Source of the DNA: Epiperipatus broadwayi | Lineage: Eukaryota > Onychophora > Udeonychophora > Euonychophora > Peripatidae | Direction: 5' to 3' | NCBI GenBank assembly: GCA_028023455.1 | Contig: JAQFVV010000018.1 | Span: forward strand, 6,163,800-6,227,799 | Length of the DNA stretch: 64,000 nucleotides | Part shown: positions 51,360-61,504 of the stretch, piece after piece | Numbering within the stretch: the stretch's first letter is position 1 | Layout: the number at the start of each line of letters is the position of its first letter | Notes under the pieces: model-generated | The model's database searches: none | Told to the model about the DNA's origin: nothing | The model's input: only the letters and a program-made list of their open reading frames with translations | Position numbers and translations under genes: made by a program

Positions 51360-53109
51360 TGTACCTATATTGATATAGGCACATATAATTTTATCTAAAA
51401 TTATATTATTAAAATAATCGTTCATAAAAGAAAACATAAAATTAAACGTTGAAGAGTTTATTACAGTTTGTTTTAGAAAAGGATAAAAATCAAATAGTTT
51501 TCTAGCGTTAGTTTTGAAATAAAAAGCTACAATTAATTAATCAAAAGGGTGGAAGGGGAGTCTTGGTTTGAGAAATGAAACTAAAGGTTTACAAAAAGGA
51601 AATAAATAGTTTTATTAGTATTCGTAAAAATATAATTTAAAAAGTTAAAACATACAAATCTCTTTTCATTCAAGTTTAATTAAAGAAAAAATAATGTTAA
51701 AACTTAATAGTAAATTGTATTAAAAATATATGTGCGTATATATGTGTGATTTGTAAATAAATAAAATGTATGCGAAATAAAAGAAGATTATCATTAAAAA
51801 CCATGGCAATGGCTATTAATAAAATAAAACAACATGTTTTATTGCATGGCTATTACTAATTAAGCAATCTTCCAAAACACGTTTATCAAATGATTACCAT
51901 TGGAATTTGACAACAGATCTTTGCCGGAAATATTAGAAAGACAACAAGGCACAGGTATAAATAGACCTTTTTTTTATCGGACAATGCTTTCCACAAATTA
52001 ATTGAGTTGAGACAATCAGTTCACAAAGTTATTGAGAGAGTGCAGTTCGGAAATTAATTGAGTCAGTTAAGAAACAAAATGCAGTGCTGAGAATATTTTG
52101 GGAACACACGTTCACCTCCAGCCCAGATGTCCGAGAAAACAGCAGATCTGCCCGTGAAATAATGTCAGCTTAACATCTTAGAAAATCTCCGTCAGTATCT
52201 ATTTGTCTCCGATAGCAATAATCGTGAAAATCAGGAAACTCAGCAAGGAAACGTCCCAGCCGGCTGGTAAGCATTTATAATGGAAATATCCTCACCGAAA
52301 GCAGCCTCCAAAGAACAAAATTCTATGTCAACATTCAAAAAAGCCTAGGTAAAAACATTTGCTTATTTCGTTCTATACTGTAATAGCCATTGCATTGCAT
52401 TAATTCGTATGAATCTTTCAAGAGTCTAATTATATGAACTCTATATCATACATAAATGAACTATTGATGTGTGTGATTAAATTTCAAATGCTATGTAGTC
52501 CTTTATTATCATAATTATGTGTGTGCATGAGTTAATATGTGCGTGGTCATTATATCAATATTTATTAGTTAAATTAGAGTGTTTTGTTATTAAATCTATA
52601 GGAATGTTTAAACTATTTAGAAATGTTAATTTAAAATATGCGTGTGTTTTATTAGAATTATAAAATGTTTAAATTTAGTAAATAAATGTTAGTTAATAAA
52701 TTATCTTTAAAATTAAACTATATTTGTCAGTCAATTCTTTTTATCAATTCTTTTTAACAAATTCTTTTATTAATTCTTTTAATCACTAATTAAGTATAAT
52801 CTATTAGTGATTACAAACAACTGAGCTAGTCGTGGATTTAGGCATTGAGTTAGTGGCCACTATTCAAAGTGTGTTGTCTATTCTTTTAGTATTCTTTTAG
52901 AATAAGCAGCTGGTGCCCGTGTTTATACACAAACAAAAAAGTGCTTTGAACTTGGTGTTGAACTCAACAGCTGAGAAGAAGCTATGTCCTGGAAATGTAA
53001 CGCTAGTTATATACTTTATAGCTATCGTTTGGGCATACATACTCTCCGAGTATGTTCTTCTCTGCCTAAGAGGCCGGTATTTCAAATACACATATTCGAA
53101 CCCGGTTCA
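51360..53109 (+). repeat. Left LTR
   Basis: By eye about 97-98% identical to the right LTR; differences are scattered substitutions and small indels. It contains a TATA-like GGTATAAATAGA at about 51954, about 30-60 bases before TTATCGGACAATG. The splice-donor-like CTGGTAAGC at about 52266 and CTAGGTAAA at about 52347 suggest a spliced leader, which is inference. Confidence 0.88.
51954..51965 (+). promoter_or_regulatory. TATA box of the left LTR
   Basis: GGTATAAATAGA is conserved in the right LTR at about 55967-55978 and is the best promoter-like signal in the element. Confidence 0.6.
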
Positions 53110-53478
53110 AATGGCTAGACCCAACCATGGGGCTGAACCTAAGAAACAATAGTAACGAGGTACTTTGTTTCTTGTTTGAAAAATTTGTTTTATACAAAAG
53201 TTAAATTACGTATGTAAAAGTGTTTTAATTTAAAAAAAAAAAGAATTGACCGAAACTTTCTTTTTTTTTTTGAAATGAAAAGAGATTTTGACATTTATGC
53301 TATCAAATCAGAGTCAATTAGGTGTTATGGGCGGCATTAAAGCATTAAGAGCGGGTAGTGAAAAGGACAAAAGGCTGGAGTTAGCGTGAGTTTCCGTCTT
53401 AGTAAGAAAAATAAATAACTCATATAGTAAATTTAGTCTAACGTAAGCGCTAGTTTGAAATAAAATATTGTTTTAAAA

Positions 53479-54069
53479 ATGGAAAAAGAGAAAGAAATGT
53501 CTGAGACACAGATGCTGAAAATGATGATAAATATGATGGAAGAAATGCATCAAGAATTCAGGCAAAGTCATCAAGAATTCATTGCGGGAATAAGAGAAAT
53601 AAAATGTGAAATTAAAGGAATGAGGGGTGAAATAATAGAGAAAGTAGAGGAGAACCAAGAAAGCAGAGAGTTAGATTTAGTTAAAGAAAGTCAGGAAGTT
53701 GAGGTCATGAAAGAGGTAGAAATTGAATTAGAATCAGATAGCGTTGTGATAAATAAAGTAGACACAAATGTAGATCAAGAAATAGAAGAAAAGTTTTTAC
53801 AAAAATTTAAAAAGGTTAAAGTAAACGTTCGCATTCGCTGTAGACGTAGATTTAAAACAAAGAGAAAGCGTAGAAAAAAATATTCCCAGATTGAAGTAAT
53901 TCAGAGTTTGTCTAGGTATAAAGGTTTTCTGAGTTACGAAGTCGAAAACAGAACAGAAAGAGAAAGAGATAAAGCAATAAAATATAAAAGTGGAACCAAT
54001 AAGAGAAGAAAGTTAGTTTATATTATAGAATTTGTAGAAAGAAAGAAGGAACCACCTGACATAGTTTAG
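53479..54069 (+). CDS. Unfamiliar 196-codon ORF of the LTR element (coiled-coil, basic C-terminal half)
   Basis: The ATG at 53479 sits in an AAAAATGG context and the frame is intact to 54069. Residues 1-60 are rich in Met, Glu and Gln with heptad-like spacing (coiled coil likely). Residues 61-106 are acidic. Residues 116-134 are a strongly basic cluster (RIRCRRRFKTKRKRRKK), which could bind nucleic acid or act as a nuclear signal. The rest is Lys/Arg-rich with no motif I recognise. By position and architecture it may replace or derive from a gag N-terminus; coiled-coil gag starts are also seen in the decayed elements at 16233 and 21300-21700. There are no zinc knuckle, protease or RT motifs. 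Function unknown. Confidence 0.65.
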   Translation: MEKEKEMSETQMLKMMINMMEEMHQEFRQSHQEFIAGIREIKCEIKGMRGEIIEKVEENQESRELDLVKESQEVEVMKEVEIELESDSVVINKVDTNVDQEIEEKFLQKFKKVKVNVRIRCRRRFKTKRKRRKKYSQIEVIQSLSRYKGFLSYEVENRTERERDKAIKYKSGTNKRRKLVYIIEFVERKKEPPDIV

Positions 54070-54949
54070 AAGTTAGTTAAGGGTCGGAATATTAAAGTAG
54101 ACGGAAATAAAATGACCGGAAATGGACTATGAGTCTAATATAATTATTTTGACGTAGGTGAAAAGCCTGAATTAGAATTTCGCTATTTAAAATGATGGAT
54201 TGTTTTGTCAAATAATAATAACGGAGGCTTCGCAAAATAAAAGATTTTTTTTCTCCACGCACATATTAATTAAGGAAATGTTCGTAAATAAACAGTTCAA
54301 ATAAATAAAAATCAATAAAATCAAGTTAAATAAATGGGTCAAATTAAGGATTTAGAAATAATGTTTGTAGAATTAAATAAATGAATAAAATAACGGAAAT
54401 ACATAAAATAAAAACAAGTTAAATAAATAAGTATAATATATCTGTAGAAAATAAATAAAATATTCGTAGTAAAATAAAATAGTTTTCTGAGTACACGCAC
54501 GTTAATATATAAGTTAAAGTAATGGGTTAAAAGTAATATCGTAATATAAATAAATATGTAAATTGATGTCCGTGATAGTTTAGAATAGTATTGTAAGTTA
54601 AATAAATATGTAAGATAATGTTCGTAATAGTTCAGAATAATATAAATAAATATGTTAAAGTAATGTTCATGTGTATTTAAAATAATATTGTAGGATTAGT
54701 GATAAATAATATAAAGTCAATCTAAGTTATATTAGGAGTGTATAAGGGTTTGAATCTAACAGGAATGAGGGTAGTATAGAAGTGTTTTAGTTAAGGTTAA
54801 GTTTAAAGCTGTCGACTGGATAAATTCTAGTACCCGCAACGGATTGGCCGGGATCATTCCTCTTTTAAAAAGCGCACTGGCAACAACCAGAGTAAGTCAT
54901 AAGCCACTTTTCAGGGGAGAATCCCCATATCTCGTACCTCATTTTCCAA

Positions 54950-55122
54950 AGCGTAAGTCGGAAATGGACAGTTGAAAATTCCTGCCATTGCAGCTGCTTA
55001 GTCAAAGTCCGATCAAGAGAATCGGCAATCGTTTTCCAGGGCGTAAGTCGGAAATGGACAGTTGAAATTCCTGCCATTTGCAGCCATCTTTTCTTAGTCA
55101 AAGTCCGATCAAGAGAATCGGC
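54950..55122. repeat. Tandem duplication inside the LTR element
   Basis: A block of about 75-95 bases containing GCGTAAGTCGGAAATGGACA and GTCAAAGTCCGATCAAGAGA occurs twice, at about 54950 and about 55042, with small indels. The long minus-strand frame across it (55323-54865) is antisense and shows the duplication as a repeated peptide; I do not consider it a gene. Confidence 0.8.
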
Positions 55123-55240
55123 AGCCGAAGCTTCGTTTATAAAAGATCCTAGATTGGAATGGTCATTATCCAGGACGAACATTGTAAGCAATGTTACCAG
55201 CATAGAAAGAAGAAAAGCATAATTGGAGATTGCCCTTAGC

Positions 55241-55382
55241 ATGGAAAAGGAAAAGATACCAAAAAGCAAACTTAGAAAGAATAATAAATTAAGATTTAAT
55301 GTTGTCAGAGATAAAATGGTCAAAAATGACGCATTTTACTCTCAAAAGGAAGGGCGGTGTAATGTACCTATATTGATATAGG
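55241..55382 (+). pseudogene. Short frame resembling the end of a retroelement pol
   Basis: A 47-codon frame from ATG at 55241, rich in Lys and Arg, crosses the purine tract and ends inside the right LTR. In Ty3-type elements pol often ends at the polypurine tract like this. No domain is present. Confidence 0.35.
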
Positions 55383-57120
55383 CACATATAATTTTATCTA
55401 AAATTATATTATTAAAGTAATCTTTCATAAAAGAAAAACATAAAATTAAATGTTGAAGAGTTTATTGCAGTTTGTTTTAGAAAAAAGATAAGAATTAAAT
55501 AGTTTTCTAGCATTAGTTTTTGAAATAAAAAAAAGCTACAATTAATTAATCAAAAGGGGGGAGGGGGAGTCTTGGTTTGAGAAATGAAACTAAAGGTTTA
55601 CAAAAGGAAATAAATAGTTTTTATTAGTATTCGTAAAAATATAATTTAAAAAGTTAAAACATACAAATCTCTTTTCATTCAAGTTTAATTAAAGAAAAAA
55701 TAATGTTCAAACTTAATAGTAAATTGTATTAAAAATATATGTGTGTATATATGTGCGATTTGTAAATAGAATAAAATGTTATGCTAAAGTAAAAGAAGAT
55801 TATTATTAAAAAACACGGCAATGGTTATTAATTAAAATATAAAACAACATCTCTAGCATGGCTATTACTAATTAAGCAATCTTCCAAAACACGTTTATCA
55901 AATGATTACCATTGGAATTTGACAACAGATCTTTGCCGGAAATATTAGAAAGACAACAAGGCGCAGGTATAAATAGACCTTTTTTTTATCGGACAATGCT
56001 TTCCACAAATTAATTGAGTTGAGACAATCAGTTCACAAAGTTATTGAGAGAGTGCAGTTCGGAAATTAATTGAGTCAGTTAAGAAACAAAATGCAGTGCT
56101 GAGAATATTTTGGAACGCACGTTCACCTCCAGCCCAGATGTCCGAGAAAACAGCAGATCTGCCCGTGAAATAATGTCAGCTTAACATCTTAGAAAATCTC
56201 TGTCAGTATCTATTTGTCTCCGATAGCAATAATCGTGAAAATCAGGAAACTCAGCAAGGAAACGTCCCAGCCGGCTGGTAAGCATTTATAATGGAAATAT
56301 CCTCACCGAAAGCAGCCTCCAAAGAACAAAATTCTACGTCAACATTCAAAAAAGCCTAGGTAAAAACATTTGCTTATTTCGTTCTATACTGTAATAGCCA
56401 TTGCATTGCATTAATTCGTATGAATCTTTCAAGAGTCTAATTATATGAACTCTATATCATACATAAATGAACTATTGATGTGTGTGATTAAATTTCAAAT
56501 GCTATGTCGTCCTTTATTATCATTATTATGTGTGTACATGAGTTAATATGTGCGTGGTCATTATATCAATATTTATTAGTTAAATTAGAGTGTTTTGTTA
56601 TTAAATCTATAGGAATGTTTAAACTATTTAGAAATGTTAATTTAAAATATGCGTGTGTTTTATTAGAATTATAAAATGTTTAAATTTAGTAAATAAATGT
56701 TAGTTAATAAATTATCTTTAAAATTAAACTATATTTGTCGGTCAATTCTTTTTATCAATTCTTTTTAACAAATTCTTTTATTAATTCTTTTAATCACTAA
56801 TTAAGTATAATCTATTAGTGATTACAAACAACTGAGCTAGTCATGGATTTAGGCGTTGAGTTAGTGGCCACTATTCAAAGTGCGTTGTCTATTCTTTTAG
56901 TATTCTTTTAGAATAAGCAGCTGGTGCCCGTGTTTATACACAAACAAAAAAGTGCTTTGAACTTGGTGTTGAACTCAACAGCCGAGAAGAAGCTATGTCC
57001 TGGAAATGTAACGCTAGTTATATACTTTATAGCTATCGTTTGGGCATACATACTCTCCGAGTATGGTCTTCTCTGCCTAAGAGGCCGGTATTTCGAATAC
57101 ACATATTCGAACCCGGTTCA
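55358..57120 (+). repeat. Right LTR
   Basis: This copy of the left LTR starts TGTAATGTACC directly after the purine tract and ends CCCGGTTCA. The left copy lacks the first few bases of this start, possibly replaced by TA repeats. Confidence 0.88.
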
Positions 57121-60100
57121 ATATATATATATATGCACATATGGCCCTCCATTTATTAAAACTGTGTAAGCCTAACAGTCTGTGCAGCCTGAATTTACAT
57201 ATAGAATTATATTTAAACTTAGTAAAAAAATCATTTATTTAAAATATTAGTCTTAAATATTCTTTTAAAATTATTTCAAGTTCATTCTTCATTAAAAGTA
57301 CAGATGGTAAAGTTGTTTACAAGTTAATATTTGCTCAAAGTAATATTTCATTAAAGATTGACCAGCTTGGCATTACTTAAAATTATTTCCAGTTTATTCT
57401 TTGTTAGAAGTGCCAACAATAAAGTTGTTTACAAGTTAAAACTTTCTTAAAATTATGTTTTAGTCAAAGATTGACTAGATTAGCATTTTCTTAAAATTAT
57501 TTTAGGTTTACGATTTTGTTTAAATCTGCAGACTATAAAGTTGTTTACGAGTTTTCGCAGTCGACCAAAATAACATTTTACTTTAATTAGCCATATAGTT
57601 AAAAGTCAATTTAAAAATCAATCAGTAGTAAATCCTAACTTGACCATTTGGAGGGACCCCGGGAGAGTTTCTTTAGAGGTGGTGAAAGATAATTGAGAGC
57701 ATGAGGTTCAAAGTAGTAAACAAGTGACATAGCAAGCACAGAAAAGAAATAGGGGTGTATACTGCATATAGATATAAAAACTTTCAGTTTTTATTATTAA
57801 AGAGGTAACTATATATATGTATATACCTAGACAGAAAAATATATATCACAGAAAGAATATTATTAAAAGTTTTTTATTGTTGCTAAGATGAGAACCGTCG
57901 GCCAGTGGAAGATAGAGTTGCCATTTATTTTCCACTAGAGCTTCTACAAATGGTAACAACAGCCACCGTCATATGCCCAAGAACGAGTAACAGTCACCCT
58001 ATAAGTATAAACCAGCCACATAGATAATAATGGAGCCATATCCAGAAGCCACCTCAGCTTTAATGAAGCTGTACCCAGTAAGCCACCTCAGTCATAAACA
58101 AATTGTATTCAATAAGCCACATTAAAATGTTGAAGCTGCACCTACTGAATGGTGTCAGAAAGCAAGAAAAGCCAGGAATCATGCTTAGAGAAGCTACTCG
58201 TACCTGAACTTTTACTAGAATCCCTCTCAAGAATTATAGTAAAGCATGCTAAAATATCATTCATTCTTTAAAGTAACTATCAAGCTAGCACTCATTATGT
58301 TTCCTGTATAACTCTGCTATGTAAATGTAAATCTGCAATGTATCTTTATTTTAAATTAGTCACTTTATCAAATCTTGCTTGATCATCATTACCATTTATT
58401 ATAATCATACACATACACATATATTTATTTTAATATGTAATGTTTAAACCCTAAAACTTTAGTGATAGGTATTGACTTCTTATTTATTATTTAGATGTTA
58501 TTTAATCCATTCTTTATCATAGTTATGTTTAATTTATGCTAAAGTAATCAGAACAGAGTTTGGTGAATTATTAAATCTCAGAGAGAAATATACATGCTCT
58601 CATTGTGCTCATTTGTTCTAAAGAAACAGACAAAATCCCTTCTGTACTTAATATTCTGCACCAGTGATAGTATTGTCATCTATAATATTACCTAATAAAT
58701 AATTATAAATAGTATTTATTTGACTTTAAGTGAGAGTGATTTTCTACAGTATATGTGCAATGAATATTTGGACCTGTAATAAGTCTTAAAATATACTGTA
58801 AATTTATAATTATATGTCTTAAGCAATACAGATAACTTTTAAGCCAGATTCTAAATATTTCCCTATAGTATAATTATTATGTGCTATTTTGGAATTGATT
58901 AATGGTAGTAACACTGATAGATGCTCTGCATTTTGTGTATTTAATGAATTAAAATGATTGTATTAGATTCACAGAGCGAATGTGCTGCTCATTAGCAAAT
59001 AATGCTTAACTTCTTACTATATTCTGTACATATGTATGTGTCTGCATTGGGGTTGATTTAATGTCAAACCATGCCAGTTAGTTCAGACAGCCAAGTCGTT
59101 TTGTATTTGATATTTGAAAGAGACCAAAAGAGTCTCATCCTTGAAGTAGCTGTTTGATCCTCTGGACTAAAGAAGTCTCCTTTATTATTATAGCAAGCAG
59201 CATGGTATAAAGAACCAATTACTTGGTAATAAATCTTTATCAGCATACCTTCGAGACACACTCCTTTTATTAATATATTTGATACTCCATAGATTCTGAA
59301 GTGACCTGCTCCATCAATTCCACCCACCTTATTAAATAACTTTGGCCTTGATCCAAGCCAGAATCTGGATTAAATTGATTAATTTGTATTGTATATTAGA
59401 TGTAAACTGTATTGATAAGTAATATACCTCCAATTTAGTATGATCACTCTTTTTGCTAAGTTCTTGGCATGCATCTAGGCATAAATCTCTGCATAACTGT
59501 GTATTCTATTACTCATCCCTATGTAATAAAAGGGAAAATGGCAATGTAAAGGTTAATTAGCCACTGTAATGTTTTGTTTTATTGTATATAAAGCTAAAAT
59601 ATTAATCATATATAAAATAACATTCACCTGCATGTGAATCATTTATATAACCCGAGTTTTAAGGTTTGCTACTCGGTAACTGAATGTATATTTATTTCCC
59701 TTCATACAAAGCTCGATTATTAACCTGTTAACCCTATATACCTTCACCTGCATGTGATAGATTATATACACTCTGTTTTATTAATTATGAATTTATATAT
59801 TAAATTTTCTAAAATATATCACCTCTCAGTCTCAATCCTTGCTCATAGTCTTTATGAATCACTAGTTAAGTCATTTAGTATTAGTTAAGGGGGATAAGTC
59901 TTATGTTCTACTGATGTGCTAGTAACAGAACATGGTCAAGGAAGTATCGAGTGTAACCTCAGGTGGGTCATTCGCTAGTATGGGATTTGGAAGCATGGGT
60001 GAGAGAGTTGAGGTATGATCAAACGTAGGATGTCACCATCCTGACTTGGTCAGCCTGTTTCTCTTTCATCTGGACTCTCAGTCTGTTAAGCAAATGTACA

Positions 60101-60606
60101 AACCTGTCTGTTACAGTATATTGAAATATTCCATCTCTCTACTATGCAACAACAAAAATCATAAAAAAATTATTTATATTATAGTAAGCCATTAAATTCA
60201 GAATGTTATTTTGATTATAGTCAGGCAAGTAAGTAAATGTTTAATATTTTAGGGTGTTTAAAATTTTAAACCACTAGCATAAATAGTATAACAGAAATAA
60301 AATGTGATTACTGAATAATTATAATGCAGATTGTATTTGTTAATGAGATCCTCACCAATAGACAAAGCTAGTCTAGGAACTTTTTTGACATTCTGGTAGA
60401 TATTGATTAGTCCTGCTTACACAGACATCTCACAAGTAAAGTAATATGAAATGTATTCAAAAATAATATAAATACATTAGAATTAATTAAATCTATTTTT
60501 AAAATTAAGCAATCTTTCCATCATTGACTTATTTCTTTAAACAAAAATTTTCATTAAAATCTACTAAAAAAAACAAAAACAAAAAACAAACAAAAAACAG
60601 TAATAT
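57121..60606. other. Intronic DNA with local repeats, no recognised gene
   Basis: At 57300-57560 a unit of about 110 bases around AAAGTTGTTTACAAGTT recurs three times with divergence. At 58044-58145 a unit of about 35 bases starting AAGCCAC recurs three times. TTCACCTGCATGTGA occurs at about 59623 and 59743. The end of a possible old LTR (TGTCTGTTACA) is at about 60115. The minus-strand frame 59327-59064 has no motif. Confidence 0.5.
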
Positions 60607-60695
60607 AGTGGTCGAGAGGTCAGCGTGACTGCCTTGCACTTGCAGGCAGTTTCCCGGGTTGTGGCTTCTCATCCCGGCCGATGCTATGACACTTA
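60607..60695 (+). repeat. tRNA-derived SINE fragment (tRNA-Ala-like)
   Basis: A GC-rich island of about 90 bases in AT-rich DNA. GTGGTCGAGAGG resembles an A box and D arm; CTGCC...GGCAG forms an anticodon-type stem around TTGCA; CCGGG...CCCGG forms a T-type stem with an enlarged loop. It is followed by an A run. The enlarged loops mean it is not a working tRNA. It lies about 100 bases downstream of the donor of the first TTLL11 exon. Confidence 0.65.
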
Positions 60696-60800
60696 AAAAA
60701 AACAGTAATATATAATGATCTTAATTTCATTATAATTTTTATAATTTTTTTTATTATTTTTAAGTAAATTCATATGAAAAGTATATCAAAATGATCCTAC

Positions 60801-61504
60801 CTGAAAACATGTGGGTCCAGCTTTGTTAGCAGGTAATCCAGCATGCCAGTGTATTTTAGCTTCTGGAGTTATGGCTAGAAGTGTCTTACAGATCACTTCT
60901 TCAATTGATTCCCATATTCTTTCAGTATCATAACCTTGCTGTTGTAATTTTTCAAACAAACTAGAAAGAGTTCGTTTACTTCCATCCCCCTGATCTGAAT
61001 GTTTATAAGTACTGCTATACTTATTAATGGAATAATTAGTTAAATGCATATAGATTTTATGAAGATTTTTTTCTTTTGGAAGCTCATATGGTAAAGTACA
61101 AAATCTAAGCATAGCTTCTTTGCAAACATACACTATTAATGGCTCTAAATTATAAATAACAACATAAACCCGTAAATCAAATTTGTAATTTTCAAATAAG
61201 AGAGGACAATCTATATATTCTTGAACAATTCCTGCCTTATCAGATGGCAGAAGATCAGCTATATCCTTAATAAGATAAATTCCTTCACCTTGAGAACCAT
61301 CATCTGGTTTTACTATGTAGGTTGATTTAGGGAATTTTTTGTCTTTTCTTATCTGGGTAAGATAGGAAAAATCAACAGAAAATTGTTCTAATTGATCAGG
61401 AATAACCCAAGTTCTTGGATAAAAATTGTATTCCTCGGGAAATAATAAGCGCATATGATCTAAAGCTCTAGTTAATGCTATCTTTTTGAGAACATGAGAC
61501 ATTC
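60801..61504 (-). CDS. TTLL11: TTLL11-type tubulin polyglutamylase, internal exon (core of the TTL domain)
   Basis: This internal exon encodes 234 complete codons of a tubulin-tyrosine-ligase-like domain, preceded by two bases of a split codon. It reads from 61504 down to 60801. The acceptor is a TTTCAG at 61510-61505 and the donor is GTAGGA starting at 60800, so the exon enters in phase 1 and leaves in phase 0. The first ATG (61502) is internal, not a start. Numbering residues from it, visible motifs are FPEEYNFYPRTW (21-32), the nucleotide-binding IVKPDDGSQGEGI (63-75), VQEYI (93-97), KFDLRVYV (107-114) and MHLTNYSINK (152-161). It ends at GPTCFQ (229-234). TTLL enzymes of this group use ATP to add glutamate chains to tubulin tails on axonemal, centriolar and neuronal microtubules. 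The active-site motifs seen here are intact and there are no stops. The class assignment rests on remembered family sequence; TTLL6, TTLL13 or TTLL2 are the alternatives. The N-terminal exons lie beyond 64000. Confidence 0.93.

Larger units (their letters stand above)
51360..57120 (+). mobile_element. Young LTR retrotransposon, probably non-autonomous
   Basis: Near-identical LTRs of about 1.75 kb (51360-53109 and 55358-57120) bound a 2.25 kb interior. The element begins TGTACC or TGTAATGTACC and ends GAACCCGGTTCA, so TG...CA. It sits in a TA tract, where the target duplication (ATATAT-like) cannot be defined. A purine-rich AAAAGGAAGGGCGG (55344-55357) directly precedes the right LTR, as a polypurine tract should. 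The interior holds one 196-codon ORF and a short pol-end-like frame but no RT, protease or integrase, so it likely depended on a relative. It inserted into the end of hammerhead array 2. Confidence 0.85.
12044..60800 (-). other. 48.8 kb TTLL11 intron filled with mobile elements
   Basis: The two TTLL exons are adjacent in the protein (CFQ followed by ILGFD), and the join preserves phase 0 at both splice sites. Everything between is therefore one intron of 48,757 bases. It holds the foldback at 12265-13185, LTR-like repeats, a Penelope-like fragment, a hAT MITE, a LINE, two Ty3-type elements, a hammerhead-bearing repeat array and a young LTR retrotransposon. Elements whose coding strand is minus (23823-24385, 32460-35155) lie in the same direction as host transcription. 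The others are antisense to it. Confidence 0.85.

Noticed and set aside
52913-53152. Plus- and minus-strand frames at 52897-53152, repeated at 56908-57169
   Set aside because: They lie in the LTRs, so the repetition comes from LTR identity, not from gene duplication; no recognisable domain.
54865-55323. Minus-strand 152-codon frame with a hydrophobic N-terminus and repeated peptide
   Set aside because: It is antisense to the LTR element and its repeated peptide is explained by the DNA tandem duplication; no motif.
59064-59327. 87-codon minus-strand frame
   Set aside because: No recognisable motif; host-sense but without convincing splice sites to join the TTLL11 exons, which already join directly.
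60607-60695. Possible functional tRNA-Ala gene
   Set aside because: The anticodon and T loops are enlarged and the acceptor stem does not close; better explained as a SINE head.
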